64,000 bases of DNA from Pelagibius sp048268885 (lineage in GTDB: Bacteria; Pseudomonadota; Alphaproteobacteria; Kiloniellales; Kiloniellaceae), in contig JBLWUP010000033.1 in NCBI GenBank assembly GCA_048268885.1, positions 5,510 to 69,509 on the forward strand, written 5' to 3'. Positions 54,638-63,549 of the stretch are shown here, piece by piece. Numbering within the stretch: position 1 is the first letter of the stretch; each line of letters starts with the position of its first letter. The translations under genes were made by a program, and so were the position numbers. Below the pieces are notes generated by a model. The model was not told where the DNA came from and made no database searches. It was given only the letters and a program-made list of their open reading frames with translations.

Positions 54638-56746
54638 ATGGCGACCAAGGCAAACGAAAGCGCTGAGACCGCGGAATCCCGTGAGGAATCCTCGGACGGT
54701 CCGCTGATGGACAGCATGTCCGCGGCCGTGAAGAAGATGATCACGAAGGCGAAGGAACGCGGTTACGTCACCTATGACGAGCTGAACGCCGTTTTGCCGC
54801 CGGACCAGATGTCCTCCGAACAGATCGAAGACACCATGTCGCTCCTATCGGAGATGGGCATCACCGTCATCGAGAGCGAGGAGCAGGACGACTCCTCCAG
54901 CGAAGAGGAGCCGAAGGAAGGCGAGAAGACCGCCACCGGCAACCTGAACGACGACGATATCGGGCGCACCGACGACCCGGTGCGCATGTACCTGCGCGAG
55001 ATGGGCTCGGTCGAGCTGCTGTCGCGCGAGGGCGAAATCGCCATCGCCAAGCGCATCGAGGCGGGCCGCGAGAAGATGATCGGCGGCATCTGCGAGAGCC
55101 CGCTGACCATCCGCGCCCTGCTGGCCTGGCGCGAAGCCCTGATCGAGGGCCGCATCCTGCTGCGCGACATCATCGACCTGGACGCCACCTACGGCGGCGG
55201 GCCGACCGAGGACGCCATGAATCAGGCGGTCGACGAGATCGCCGAGATGGAGGACGCGCCGGAGCCGGCCAAGGGCAAGGACGCCAAGGCAAACGGCAAG
55301 GATGACGGTAAAGACGACGGCAAGGGTAAGGGCAAGGCCGCCAAGGCCGAGGACGAGGCCCAGACCAAGGCCAAGGGCAAGGACGCCAAGGGTGAGGAAG
55401 AAAAGTCCGAGGGCGAAGGCGAGAAGGCCGAGGGCGAGAAGACCGACGACGACGACGATGACGACGAGGAGGAGAACTCCATCTCTCTCGCCGCCATGGA
55501 AGCCGCCCTGCTGCCCCAGGTGCTCGACACCTTCGACGAGATCTCCAAGACCTGGAAGAAGATCACCAAGGTCCAGGAAAAGCGCCTGACCCACCTGCAG
55601 CGCGGCGAGAAGATCACGCCGCAGACCGAAAAGCGCTACGAGAAGCTGCAGCACGAGCTGGTCGAGCTCATGGAAGTCGTGCACTTCAACAACAACCGTC
55701 TGGAGCAGCTGGTCGATCAGCTCTATGGCCTCAATCGCCGCCTGGTCGGCTTCGAGGGCAAGATGCTGCGCATGGCCGAGCGCTGCGGCGTGAACCGCCA
55801 GGACTTCCTGGATCACTATTTCGGGCGCGAGCTGGACCCGCGCTGGGTCAGCCGCGTGAAGCGCCTGACCGGCAAGGGCTGGTCCAAGTTCGCCGACCGC
55901 TACGGCGACGACGTGAAGGGCATCCGCAAGGAAGTCGCCGAGATCGCCGCCGAGAGCGAGCTGCCGATCAGCGAGTTCCGCCGCATCGTGAAGACGGTGC
56001 AGACCGGCGAGAAGGAAGCCAGCAAGGCCAAGACCGAGATGGTCGAGGCCAACCTGCGTCTGGTGATCTCCATCGCCAAGAAGTACACCAACCGCGGCCT
56101 GCAGTTCCTCGACCTGATCCAGGAAGGCAACATCGGCCTGATGAAGGCGGTCGACAAGTTCGAGTACCGCCGCGGCTACAAGTTCTCGACCTACGCCACC
56201 TGGTGGATCCGTCAGGCGATCACCCGTTCGATCGCCGACCAGGCCCGCACCATCCGTATCCCGGTGCACATGATCGAGACCATCAACAAGCTGGTGCGCA
56301 CCAGCCGGCAGATGCTGCACGAGATCGGCCGCGAGCCGACCCCGGAAGAGCTGGCCGAACGTCTCGTCATGCCGCTGGAGAAGGTGCGCAAGGTCCTCAA
56401 GATCGCCAAGGAGCCGATCTCCCTGGAGACGCCGATCGGCGACGAGGAAGACAGCCACCTCGGCGATTTCATCGAGGACAAGAACGCGGTCATTCCGCTG
56501 GACGCGGCCATTCAGTCCAACCTGCGCGAGACCACCACGCGGGTGCTGGCCAGCCTGACGCCGCGCGAGGAGCGCGTCTTGCGCATGCGTTTCGGCATCG
56601 GCATGAACACCGACCACACCCTGGAAGAGGTCGGCCAGCAGTTCTCCGTGACGCGCGAACGTATCCGCCAGATCGAGGCCAAGGCGCTCCGGAAGCTGAA
56701 GCACCCCTCGCGCTCGCGCAAGCTGCGCTCCTTCCTCGATACCTGA
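54638..56746 (+). CDS. rpoD: RNA polymerase primary sigma factor (sigma-70)
   Basis: This 702-residue primary sigma factor has region 1.1 at the start, region 1.2 (DPVRMYLREMGSVELLSREG) at about 110, and an insert at about residues 209-281 that is almost all Lys, Glu, Asp, Gly and Ala (for example KGKDAKANGKDDGKDDGKGK and an eight-acid run). The core regions 2-4 are intact: NLRLVISIAKKYTNRGLQF, FEYRRGYKFSTYATWWIRQA, and LTPREERVLRMRFGIGM with the C-terminal VTRERIRQIEAKALRKLKHP helix-turn-helix. It follows dnaG. A terminator follows the stop. Confidence 0.97.
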   Translation: MATKANESAETAESREESSDGPLMDSMSAAVKKMITKAKERGYVTYDELNAVLPPDQMSSEQIEDTMSLLSEMGITVIESEEQDDSSSEEEPKEGEKTATGNLNDDDIGRTDDPVRMYLREMGSVELLSREGEIAIAKRIEAGREKMIGGICESPLTIRALLAWREALIEGRILLRDIIDLDATYGGGPTEDAMNQAVDEIAEMEDAPEPAKGKDAKANGKDDGKDDGKGKGKAAKAEDEAQTKAKGKDAKGEEEKSEGEGEKAEGEKTDDDDDDDEEENSISLAAMEAALLPQVLDTFDEISKTWKKITKVQEKRLTHLQRGEKITPQTEKRYEKLQHELVELMEVVHFNNNRLEQLVDQLYGLNRRLVGFEGKMLRMAERCGVNRQDFLDHYFGRELDPRWVSRVKRLTGKGWSKFADRYGDDVKGIRKEVAEIAAESELPISEFRRIVKTVQTGEKEASKAKTEMVEANLRLVISIAKKYTNRGLQFLDLIQEGNIGLMKAVDKFEYRRGYKFSTYATWWIRQAITRSIADQARTIRIPVHMIETINKLVRTSRQMLHEIGREPTPEELAERLVMPLEKVRKVLKIAKEPISLETPIGDEEDSHLGDFIEDKNAVIPLDAAIQSNLRETTTRVLASLTPREERVLRMRFGIGMNTDHTLEEVGQQFSVTRERIRQIEAKALRKLKHPSRSRKLRSFLDT

Positions 56747-56769
56747 GCGAAGCAGACAGTCTTAAAGAC

Positions 56770-56802
56770 AAAGGGCCGTTCCCCTGAGGAGCGGCCCTTT
56801 TT
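56770..56802 (+). terminator. Rho-independent terminator after rpoD
   Basis: AAAGGGCCG (56770-56778) pairs exactly with CGGCCCTTT (56792-56800), and the T run continues to 56802. It sits 24 bases after the rpoD stop. Confidence 0.88.
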
Positions 56803-56912
56803 CTATCGACCGATGCGCCGGCACTAACCCTGCCGCGCAGTGGTTGGCGCACCAAACCCGTGCTACCGTTCCCGCCTCAACTTGGGGCCTCAACTTGGGG
56901 GAGGGACGTCGC

Positions 56913-57881
56913 ATGCGCCTTACCGTCGGGACCTTCAACCTCAACAACCTGTTCTCGCGGTTCAATTTCTCCGGGCAGGTTCAGGCCATCAAGAAGAACG
57001 ACACCGGCGTCAGTTCCAAGGTGACCTACAAGTTCACCGAGGACGACGTCTACCGCCTGCGGACCTTCAAGGGCCGCCTGGTGCAGGAGAAGGACAAGAA
57101 GGAGCGCAAGCTCATCGCCGACCGCATCAAGGCGATGAACGTCGACCTGCTGGGCGTGCAGGAGGTCGAGAACATCGACATCCTGAAGACCTTCAACTAC
57201 CAAGACCTCGCCGGGCTCTATCCTTATTACACGCTGATCGAAGGCAACGATCCGCGCCTCATCGACGTCGGCCTGCTGTCGAAGTTCCCCCTGGGCCCGG
57301 TGACCAGCTGGCACCAGGCGGTGCATCCCGAAGATCCCGACCAGCCTGTCTTCGGGCGCGACCTGCTGCAGGTCGAGGTGCTCAATCCGTCGCGCAAGCG
57401 CACGCTCTTCACTGTGTTCAACACGCACCTGAAGAGCCACTTCGTCGACTTCCGCGAGGATCCCGCGACGGGCAAGGCGAAGAACGACACGCGGCGCCGG
57501 CGTCAGGCCGAGATGGTCAGGACCATCATCGAGGACCAGACCCGCCCGCGCAGCCGCTACCTGCTGATGGGCGACATGAACGATGCGCCGGAGGCCGCGC
57601 CCCTGGCCGCCTTCGCGGCTTCCGACCTCGGCCTCGTCAACGCCCTGGCCAACCCGGCGGAAACCCGCGAAGCCAAGCACGACACCCCGCCGCCGCCGGG
57701 GCCGTCCTGGACCCACCGCTTCAAGGCCTCCGGCAAGCCGGCGGAGTATCACCTCTACGACCACATCTGGCTCAGCCCCTCGCTGGCGCCGCGCCAGACC
57801 GCGGCGACCATCGACCGCCGCACAAAACACAGCGGCGACGGCAGCGACCACGACCCCGCCTGGATCGAGCTGGACCTTTAA
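56913..57881 (+). CDS. Endonuclease/exonuclease/phosphatase-family protein
   Basis: This 322-residue protein has the EEP metal-dependent hydrolase fold: MRLTVGTFNLNNLFSRFNFS with the first Asn ligand, DLLGVQEVENIDIL with the Glu, FNTHLKSH with the His, RYLLMGDMNDAPEAA with the Asp-Asn pair, and the terminal SDHDPAWIEL with the catalytic His. EEP members cut DNA, RNA, phospholipids or inositol phosphates. No signal peptide is present. The ATG at 56913 has a GGGGGAGGG site and was preferred to an earlier in-frame ATG. It is not linked to a known partner. Confidence 0.88.
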   Translation: MRLTVGTFNLNNLFSRFNFSGQVQAIKKNDTGVSSKVTYKFTEDDVYRLRTFKGRLVQEKDKKERKLIADRIKAMNVDLLGVQEVENIDILKTFNYQDLAGLYPYYTLIEGNDPRLIDVGLLSKFPLGPVTSWHQAVHPEDPDQPVFGRDLLQVEVLNPSRKRTLFTVFNTHLKSHFVDFREDPATGKAKNDTRRRRQAEMVRTIIEDQTRPRSRYLLMGDMNDAPEAAPLAAFAASDLGLVNALANPAETREAKHDTPPPPGPSWTHRFKASGKPAEYHLYDHIWLSPSLAPRQTAATIDRRTKHSGDGSDHDPAWIELDL

Positions 57882-57993
57882 GGACGGCGCCGGCGTTCCG
57901 CCGTCAGTGGCGGACTTGCCCGCGACAGCCTGTCACAGGGTCTTGATGGGCAAAGGCTGCTCAACTGTTACGCGCAGTTTTGAGGAGGCGGCC

Positions 57994-58446
57994 ATGATGA
58001 CGCAGGTGGCGACGAAACAGGTTTGGGCTGCGCTCTGGATGGCGGCCTTCGCCTGTCTCGCTGCGCCCTTCTGGCTGGAGGAACCCTGGATGGTTCTGCC
58101 GCCGGCGGTGGCGGGCGGCATCTCCGGTTGGTGGCTGCAGGCGGGAGCGGTCGGCGGGAAGGCCACTTTCTGGGCCGCCACCGCTATCGGGGTCTGCAGC
58201 GCCTTCCTCTCCCTGCCACTTTTCGCGCTTGGCTTCGTTCTTGTCATGGACGGTCCGGCCACCGTTCTCACGAACCCCGGCAAGCTGTTCGGGGGCGCTT
58301 TTTTCGTCATCTTCCTTGCCCTTTGGCTTCTCTGGTGGTGGATCGCGGCTTGGGGCGCCGTCGCCGGTTTGACCCTGCATCTTGCCTGCCGTGTGGTCGA
58401 GCGCGCGTCCGACCGTTGCCCCTTGTGTCGTCTGGCGGCGGCCTGA
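57994..58446 (+). CDS. Small four-helix membrane protein
   Basis: This 150-residue protein has about four membrane helices: AALWMAAFACLAAPFWL, MVLPPAVAGGISGWWLQA, AATAIGVCSAFLSLPLFALGFV and GGAFFVIFLALWLLWWWIAAW. The C-terminus RVVERASDRCPLCRLAAA has a Cys-Pro-x-Cys. The ATG at 57994 has a strong GAGGAGG site; an upstream ATG at 57946 has none. I do not recognise the family. It lies between the EEP and MBL genes without clear operon links. Confidence 0.72.
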   Translation: MMTQVATKQVWAALWMAAFACLAAPFWLEEPWMVLPPAVAGGISGWWLQAGAVGGKATFWAATAIGVCSAFLSLPLFALGFVLVMDGPATVLTNPGKLFGGAFFVIFLALWLLWWWIAAWGAVAGLTLHLACRVVERASDRCPLCRLAAA

Positions 58447-58507
58447 CCCGGCCGCCTCGTCTCTTTTGCGTTGCGCGCAGCGTCGGCGGCGTTAGCCTTC
58501 TGGCCCC

Positions 58508-59386
58508 ATGGAAATCGTTTTTCTCGGCACCGGCTGTCCGGTTGTCTCGACCGAACGCTACGGACCGGCGCAGCTCATCCTTGGTGACGAAGCCAAGGTC
58601 CTGGTCGACTGCGGCTCCGGCGTCACGCAGCGCCTGGTCGCCGCCGGCACGCCGGGGCGCGACCTCGATGCGCTGCTGCTGACCCATCTGCACAGCGACC
58701 ACCTGGTCGACCTCTACCAGCTCATCGTCTCCTCCTGGCACCAGGGCCGCGACCGGCCTCTGCCGGTCTACGGCCCGCCGGGCACGCGGCGTTACGTCGA
58801 GGGTCTCATGGCGCTCTGGGAGCCGGAGTTGAGCCAGCGCATCGCCCACGAGAAGCGGCCCTCGACGGCAGCGCTAGATGTGGCGGTGACGGAGATCGCG
58901 GTGGAGGAAGTCTTGGAGATCGGCGGCCTGACCGTCCGTGTGGTCGCCGTCGATCACCAGCCGGTGCGCCATGCCTTCGGCTTTGTATTTGAGGGGGGTG
59001 GCAGGAAACTGACGCTCTCCGGCGACACCCGGCGCTGCGACGCCCTCATCCAGGCGGCACGGGGCGCGGACCTGCTGGTGCACGAGGTCTTCGTCCACCG
59101 CGAGATGCTGGTGGTGCCCGGCGTGCGTTCGGCGGAAACGGTCGCCAACGTCGCCAGCTACCACACCCTCTCCGACGAGGTCGGCAAGATCGCGGCGGAG
59201 GCGGAGGTGAAGGCCCTGGCGCTGACCCATTTCGTGCCGCCGGCGGCGGACCGCGACGCCCTGCTGGCCGAGGTGGCTCGGGATTTTGCCGGCCCGCTGG
59301 TCCTGGCCGAGGATCTGCTGCGCATCGACTTGGCGCAGGGCCGCGTCGCCTACGGCAACGCCGTTCTCGCCTTGGGACGGAGCTAG
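58508..59386 (+). CDS. MBL-fold metallo-hydrolase (RNase Z-like)
   Basis: This 292-residue protein has the metallo-beta-lactamase signature LLLTHLHSDHLVDLYQLI at about 60 and the remaining ligands in SGDTRRCDALI (Asp) and ALTHFVPP (His). The start MEIVFLGTGCPVVSTERYG and the general layout are those of the ribonuclease Z/arylsulfatase-like branch. Whether it processes tRNA or hydrolyses a small ester is unclear, because the exosite arm of true RNase Z is not evident. The start has no strong ribosome site. Confidence 0.86.
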   Translation: MEIVFLGTGCPVVSTERYGPAQLILGDEAKVLVDCGSGVTQRLVAAGTPGRDLDALLLTHLHSDHLVDLYQLIVSSWHQGRDRPLPVYGPPGTRRYVEGLMALWEPELSQRIAHEKRPSTAALDVAVTEIAVEEVLEIGGLTVRVVAVDHQPVRHAFGFVFEGGGRKLTLSGDTRRCDALIQAARGADLLVHEVFVHREMLVVPGVRSAETVANVASYHTLSDEVGKIAAEAEVKALALTHFVPPAADRDALLAEVARDFAGPLVLAEDLLRIDLAQGRVAYGNAVLALGRS

Positions 59387-59408
59387 CGCCGGCCGCCTGG
59401 ACCGCGGC

Positions 59409-59672
59409 CTACTTCCACCAGGGATCGCCGAAGTCGAAGTCCTCGTCGTCGGTCAGGACGCCGGTGAGGCCGCCGGCCCCGGCGCCGATCAGCGCGCCCT
59501 CGACCACCCCAAGGCCGGTGAAAACGCCCACCGCCGTGCCGGCGGCGGCGCCGAGCCCGGCGCCGCTGAGGCCCCGGTCGCCGGTGGAACTGCCGCAGGC
59601 GGAGAGGCCCAGGGCGGTGGCGAGGAGGGCGGCAGCGAGGAGGGTGGTGGGGGTGGCGGTGAAACGATTCAT
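59409..59672 (-). CDS. Small glycine-zipper lipoprotein
   Basis: This 87-residue envelope protein has a signal peptide with a lipobox, ALGLSAC, at about residue 26. The mature part contains a run of Gly/Ala with GxxxG spacing (AGLGAAAGTAVGVFTGLGVV and EGALIGAGAGGLTG), the pattern of glycine-zipper lipoproteins, and an acidic end DDEDFDFGDPWW. It probably sits in a membrane as an oligomer. GGGAG precedes the ATG. It converges with the MBL gene. Confidence 0.85.
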   Translation of the reverse strand: MNRFTATPTTLLAAALLATALGLSACGSSTGDRGLSGAGLGAAAGTAVGVFTGLGVVEGALIGAGAGGLTGVLTDDEDFDFGDPWWK

Positions 59673-59753
59673 TCAAGACTCCCTATCTCAATAGATGTGT
59701 GGGTTGGGGCCAGGGATATAGTCGGCTGATTCCGGCAGTTGCTATGTCAAAAC

Positions 59754-59871
59754 TGTGCCCTTAAAAGCATAGGGGCACACTCTGCCGGGCGACGGGGTAG
59801 TCTTTAAAGTCGAGCCCCCGCCGGCACCTGTCGATGCCGGCGGGGATACAGAAAAAGATTCGTCTTTTCTG
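59754..59871. other. Three hairpins upstream of the CHAP lipoprotein gene
   Basis: TGTGCCC (59754-59760) pairs with GGGCACA (59773-59779); CCCCGCCGGCA (59816-59826) pairs with TGCCGGCGGGG (59835-59845); and CAGAAAA...TTTCTG spans 59849-59871. They lie in a 286-base gene-free gap and could be a leader RNA, a terminator set or a repeat unit. No known riboswitch pattern is recognised. Confidence 0.45.
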
Positions 59872-59958
59872 GTGTTTGGGCCTGTTGTTCAGGCTTTGTT
59901 TTAGCCCTGGGGTATCGGGCGTTAACAACAACTTCGGTCGGCCTTATGAGCCGAACCG

Positions 59959-60714
59959 GTGACGAAGCTGGGGAGGTTTCGTTCCTTGGACGGTTGCTTT
60001 GATCCTTGCGCGGGCTCCCGGGCCGGGCGCCGAACGGTGCTGGCGCGTGTCCTCGGCCTCGGCCTGCTGCTGCTGACCGGCGGCTGCGTGACGCCGCAGG
60101 CCTCGACCGCCGAAGGGCAGTCCGCGTCATCACAGGTTCCTTTGCCCATGGCGACCCAGCAGAGCGCGCGCCCCCTCGCGCCGGCCCTGGGTCCCGGTGC
60201 CGAAGTCACACCGGCCGGCCTGACGGCCCTGCCGCAGCTACAGGGGCTGCGGTACAGCGCGCCGACCCCCGCCCGTCCGCGGCCCGCGATCATCCGGGGG
60301 AAGCGCCCCCTGCAGTGCGTGCCCTATGCGCGCGAGCTTTCGCAGATCGCGCTGCGGGGCAACGCCTGGACCTGGTGGAAAAAGGCGGAGGGCCGCTACG
60401 AGCGCGGCTCGGCGCCGCGGCCCGGCGCCGTCCTGGTGCTGAGCAAGACCCGCCGGCTGCGCTACGGCCATCTGGCCGTGGTGGCGGAAGTGCGCAGCAG
60501 CCGCGAGATCATCGTACATCAGGCCAACTGGCTGAACCGCGGGCGCATCCACCGCTATACCCCGGTGCGCGATATCTCGAAGAACAACGACTGGTCCGTC
60601 GTGCGCGTGTGGTACACGCCGGGTCACCAGATGGGCTCCGGCCACTATCCCGCCTACGGTTTCATCTATCCCGATGCCGGCGACATGCCGGAGCTGCGCC
60701 AGGCCGCCAACTAG
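59959..60714 (+). CDS. Lipoprotein with a CHAP peptidoglycan-hydrolase domain
   Basis: This 251-residue protein has a basic N-terminal region, a hydrophobic stretch VLARVLGLGLLLLTGGC with a lipobox-like Cys, and a disordered segment. A CHAP domain follows from about residue 110: the catalytic Cys is in LQCVPYARELSQ and the His in RLRYGHLAVVAEV. CHAP enzymes cut peptidoglycan peptides or amide bonds. The start is GTG at 59959; the 20-residue basic lead before the signal is longer than usual. It points right, away from the glycine-zipper gene. Inner or outer membrane location is not determined. Confidence 0.82.
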   Translation: MTKLGRFRSLDGCFDPCAGSRAGRRTVLARVLGLGLLLLTGGCVTPQASTAEGQSASSQVPLPMATQQSARPLAPALGPGAEVTPAGLTALPQLQGLRYSAPTPARPRPAIIRGKRPLQCVPYARELSQIALRGNAWTWWKKAEGRYERGSAPRPGAVLVLSKTRRLRYGHLAVVAEVRSSREIIVHQANWLNRGRIHRYTPVRDISKNNDWSVVRVWYTPGHQMGSGHYPAYGFIYPDAGDMPELRQAAN

Positions 60715-60832
60715 GCCCCAGCCGCTGTGCGGGAAATCCCGCAGTCCAATTCGCTTGATCTGCCCGCCCCTGGCGGCACAATGGCGGCCGGAGACAACTC
60801 TCCGGCGATATCTCGCCGGCGATATTTCTGGG

Positions 60833-60908
60833 GGGCCTGTAGTTCAGCGGTCAGAACCCGCCGCTCATAACGGCGTTGTCGCAGGTTCGAATCCTGCCGG
60901 GCCCACCA
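60833..60908 (+). tRNA. tRNA-Ile2 (anticodon CAU, lysidine-modified)
   Basis: The full cloverleaf is visible: acceptor GGGCCTG pairs with CGGGCCC, D stem GTTC/GAAC, anticodon stem CGCCG/CGGCG with loop CTCATAA, T stem GCAGG/CCTGC with loop TTCGAAT, and an encoded CCA. The anticodon is CAU. The C4-G69 and C5-G68 acceptor pairs are features recognised by the lysidine synthetase TilS, so this is tRNA-Ile for AUA codons rather than methionine tRNA. A T6 run follows at 60922. Confidence 0.9.
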
Positions 60909-60980
60909 CTCTCCCCCACCAGTTTTTTGCAGGCTAGGGAGTCTCAAGAAAGACGGGACTCGGCTGATTCCCGGCCCTTT

Positions 60981-61649
60981 TCAGGCGCCGCCGCTCATCC
61001 GCTTGTCGATCTGATCGCGCTGCGCCGGCATGACGGTGCCGAGAAAGCGCCCGACCATCCTGCGGCCCGCGGCCTGGTTCAGCGCGCTGGGGGTGACGTG
61101 CATGCGAATCCACATGCCGTCGGTCAGGGTGGCCAGGGCCTCGGCCAGATTCTCCGCGTTCCAGGCCGGATCGGCGATCAGGTCCTCGGCGTCCTTGCAG
61201 AGGGCAATGAGAACCTCCGTATGCTCGGCGTCGTAGGTGTCGCAGATCTCGGCGAAGACCGGGCGCGCCTTGGCCTCGCCCCAGAACGAATTCCACAGCG
61301 CCAGGTGACGGCGGTTGCAGATCCGCTCGTCGAGGTCGGCGCCGACCATGGCGAGGATTTTCTCCACCGGGTCTGCCGGCGCCGCCGCCACGGCCGATTT
61401 CCAGACCTCGGTATACTCCTCGTAGTGATACCTCAGGGTCTCGGCCAGCAGGGTCTGCTTGTTCTTGAAATAGAAAACGGCGACCCCCTGGGAGAGGCCG
61501 GCCCCGTCGGAGACCGTCGCCAGAGTCGTCGCGGAAAGGCCGTGCTCCACGATGGAGTCGATCGTGGCCTCGATCAGCTGCCGCCGCCGCATCGCGGCGT
61601 TCTCCGCGCGCTCTCGCCGCGGGCGCCCGGCCGCTGCCTTCACTGCCAT
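60981..61649 (-). CDS. TetR/BetI-type transcriptional regulator
   Basis: This 222-residue regulator has a TetR helix-turn-helix (RRRQLIEATIDSIVEHGLSA, TTLATVSDGAGLSQGVAVFYF) and a helical effector domain (NSFWGEAKARPVFAEICDTY). The sequence is of the BetI branch, which often controls choline or osmolyte uptake, but no bet genes lie here. The ATG at 61647-61649 with GGAAACAG was selected. It is divergent from the FAD oxidoreductase pair, 214 bases away, which it probably controls. Confidence 0.86.
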   Translation of the reverse strand: MAVKAAAGRPRRERAENAAMRRRQLIEATIDSIVEHGLSATTLATVSDGAGLSQGVAVFYFKNKQTLLAETLRYHYEEYTEVWKSAVAAAPADPVEKILAMVGADLDERICNRRHLALWNSFWGEAKARPVFAEICDTYDAEHTEVLIALCKDAEDLIADPAWNAENLAEALATLTDGMWIRMHVTPSALNQAAGRRMVGRFLGTVMPAQRDQIDKRMSGGA

Positions 61650-61751
61650 CTGTTTCCTCTCCCTCTTCGAATCGTAAGGGCTGCCGACATTTATGGGCAC
61701 ACTGCCACAACGCCGGGCGAAAGCCACCCACCCATTCTAGGCCGAAATTTA

Positions 61752-61765
61752 TTTAAGCGCTCAAA
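61752..61765. promoter_or_regulatory. Candidate TetR operator
   Basis: TTTAAGCGCTCAAA is a near-perfect palindrome (TTxAGCGCTxAA) in an AT-rich segment between the TetR gene and the oxidoreductase gene, where the repressor would bind. One mismatch on each side. Confidence 0.5.
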
Positions 61766-61863
61766 AAAATATAGACCCCCGCCGGGGGCTTCTCTAAGCT
61801 GATTTCGACAGGCGAAGCGCCGGGGGAAGGCGTGTGCGCGAAGAGAATGAGGAGGCGCGGACC

Positions 61864-63549
61864 ATGTCGGCGCGAAGTTCGGCGCAGCAAGCATCAGGGG
61901 GTTTGGGCCAGGGTTCGGGCCGGGGGGCGGGGCGCTATGACGCCATCGTCGTGGGGGCCGGCCACAACGGCCTGACCGCCGCCTGCTACCTGGCCAAGCG
62001 CGGCCTGAAAACCGTGGTGGTCGAGCGCAACGACTGGGTCGGCGGCGCCGCCGTCAGCCGCGAGCTCTACGAAGGCTGGACCTATTCCAACTGCTCCTAC
62101 GTGTGCAGCCTGCTGCGGCCGGAAGTCGTGCGCGACCTGGACCTGCCGCGCCACGGCCTGCAGGTGATCCCCTACGAGAGCGGCGCGACCTTCACCGACG
62201 ACGGCGGCTACTTCGCCTACTATTCCGACCACGACGCGCTGCGCCGGGAAATCTCCCGCTTCTCGCGCCGCGATGCCGACAACTACGAGCGCTACGCCCG
62301 CGCCATCATGCGGCAGTGCCGCTTCATCAAACCCCTGCTGCTGCGCACGGCGCCGGATCCGGCCAGCAACCGGCCGCGCGACATCGGCGAGCTGCTCTAC
62401 CTCGGCAAGCGCTTTCACGACCTCGGCGACCGCGAGATGGGCGAGACCATCCGCTTTTGGACCATGTCGATCGGCGAATTCCTGGACGAGTATTTCGAGA
62501 CCGAGGTGATCAAGGCGCACTTCGCCGGCTCCGGCATCATCGGCACGGGCCTGGGCGTCTATTCGCCGGGGACCGCCTATGTGCTGCTGCACCACTACAT
62601 GGGCGAGGTCGACGGGACCATCGGCGCCTGGGGCTTTACCCGCGGCGGCATGGGCGGGGTGACCCAGGCGATGGCCAGTGCCCTGGATGAGGCCGGCGGC
62701 GAGATCCGCGCCGGCGCGGGCGTCGCGCAGATTCTGAGCAGGAACGGCAAGACCAGCGGCGTGGCCCTGGAGAACGGCGACGTGCTGGAGGCGCCGACTG
62801 TGATCTCCAACATGGACGTGCGGCGCACCTTCCTGAACCACGTCGACGCCAAGGAGCTGCCCGACGACTTCGTGAAGGCGGTGAAGCGCTTCAAGATCCG
62901 CGGCTCCTCGGCCAAGCTGAACATCGCCCTCGACGGCTTTCCGACGTTCCCCGCCGCGCCCGCCGGCGCGCCCTTCCTGAAGGGCGACCTGCACGCCTCG
63001 CAGTCGCTGGCGGAGCTGGAGCGCGCCTACGACGACTGGAAGGCCGGGCGCTGGTCGGCCGAGCCCTACTTCGACATGCTGATCCCGACCTGCATCGACC
63101 CGACCATGGCGCCGCCGGGCAAGCACATGATGACGGTCTTCGTGCAGTACGCGCCCTACGAACTGGCCTCCGGCGAACCCTGGGACGGCCCGGCGCGCGA
63201 GGCCATGGCGGAAACGGTGATCGCCAAGATCGCCCGCCACAGCCCGGACTTCCGCGACCTCATCCTGCACAAGGAGGTGCGCACCCCCTGGGACATCGAG
63301 CGCGAAGTCGGCCTCACCGAAGGCAACATCTTCCAGGGCGAGCTGACCTTCGACCAGATGTTCTTCAATCGGCCCGTGCCCGGCTACGCCGACTACCGCA
63401 GCCCGATCAAGGGGCTCTACCTTTGCGGCTCCTCCAGCCATCCCGGCGGCGGCGTCATGGCGGCGCCCGGCGCCAACGCGGCGCGTGAGGTGCTGCGCGA
63501 TCTCGGCATGAAGGTGACGGGCGCGACGCCGGCGGAGCGCGCCGCATGA
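61864..63549 (+). CDS. FAD-dependent oxidoreductase of the phytoene-desaturase type
   Basis: This 561-residue flavoprotein has the dinucleotide-binding start YDAIVVGAGHNGLTAACYLAKRG at about 27-50 (shown in part) and the C-terminal FAD motif SPIKGLYLCGSSSHPGGGVMAAPG. Members include phytoene desaturases and retinol/all-trans saturases, and other reductases of unsaturated chains. The substrate is unknown. The ATG at 61864 has a GAGGAGG site; a start ten residues earlier lacks one. It overlaps the next gene by four bases (ATGA), so the two are coupled. No carotenoid genes are adjacent. Confidence 0.87.
   Translation: MSARSSAQQASGGLGQGSGRGAGRYDAIVVGAGHNGLTAACYLAKRGLKTVVVERNDWVGGAAVSRELYEGWTYSNCSYVCSLLRPEVVRDLDLPRHGLQVIPYESGATFTDDGGYFAYYSDHDALRREISRFSRRDADNYERYARAIMRQCRFIKPLLLRTAPDPASNRPRDIGELLYLGKRFHDLGDREMGETIRFWTMSIGEFLDEYFETEVIKAHFAGSGIIGTGLGVYSPGTAYVLLHHYMGEVDGTIGAWGFTRGGMGGVTQAMASALDEAGGEIRAGAGVAQILSRNGKTSGVALENGDVLEAPTVISNMDVRRTFLNHVDAKELPDDFVKAVKRFKIRGSSAKLNIALDGFPTFPAAPAGAPFLKGDLHASQSLAELERAYDDWKAGRWSAEPYFDMLIPTCIDPTMAPPGKHMMTVFVQYAPYELASGEPWDGPAREAMAETVIAKIARHSPDFRDLILHKEVRTPWDIEREVGLTEGNIFQGELTFDQMFFNRPVPGYADYRSPIKGLYLCGSSSHPGGGVMAAPGANAAREVLRDLGMKVTGATPAERAA

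Noticed and set aside
60833..60908. Elongator methionine tRNA
   Set aside because: The anticodon is CAU, but C4-G69 and C5-G68 with the GGGCC acceptor fit the isoleucine-2 type recognised by TilS.
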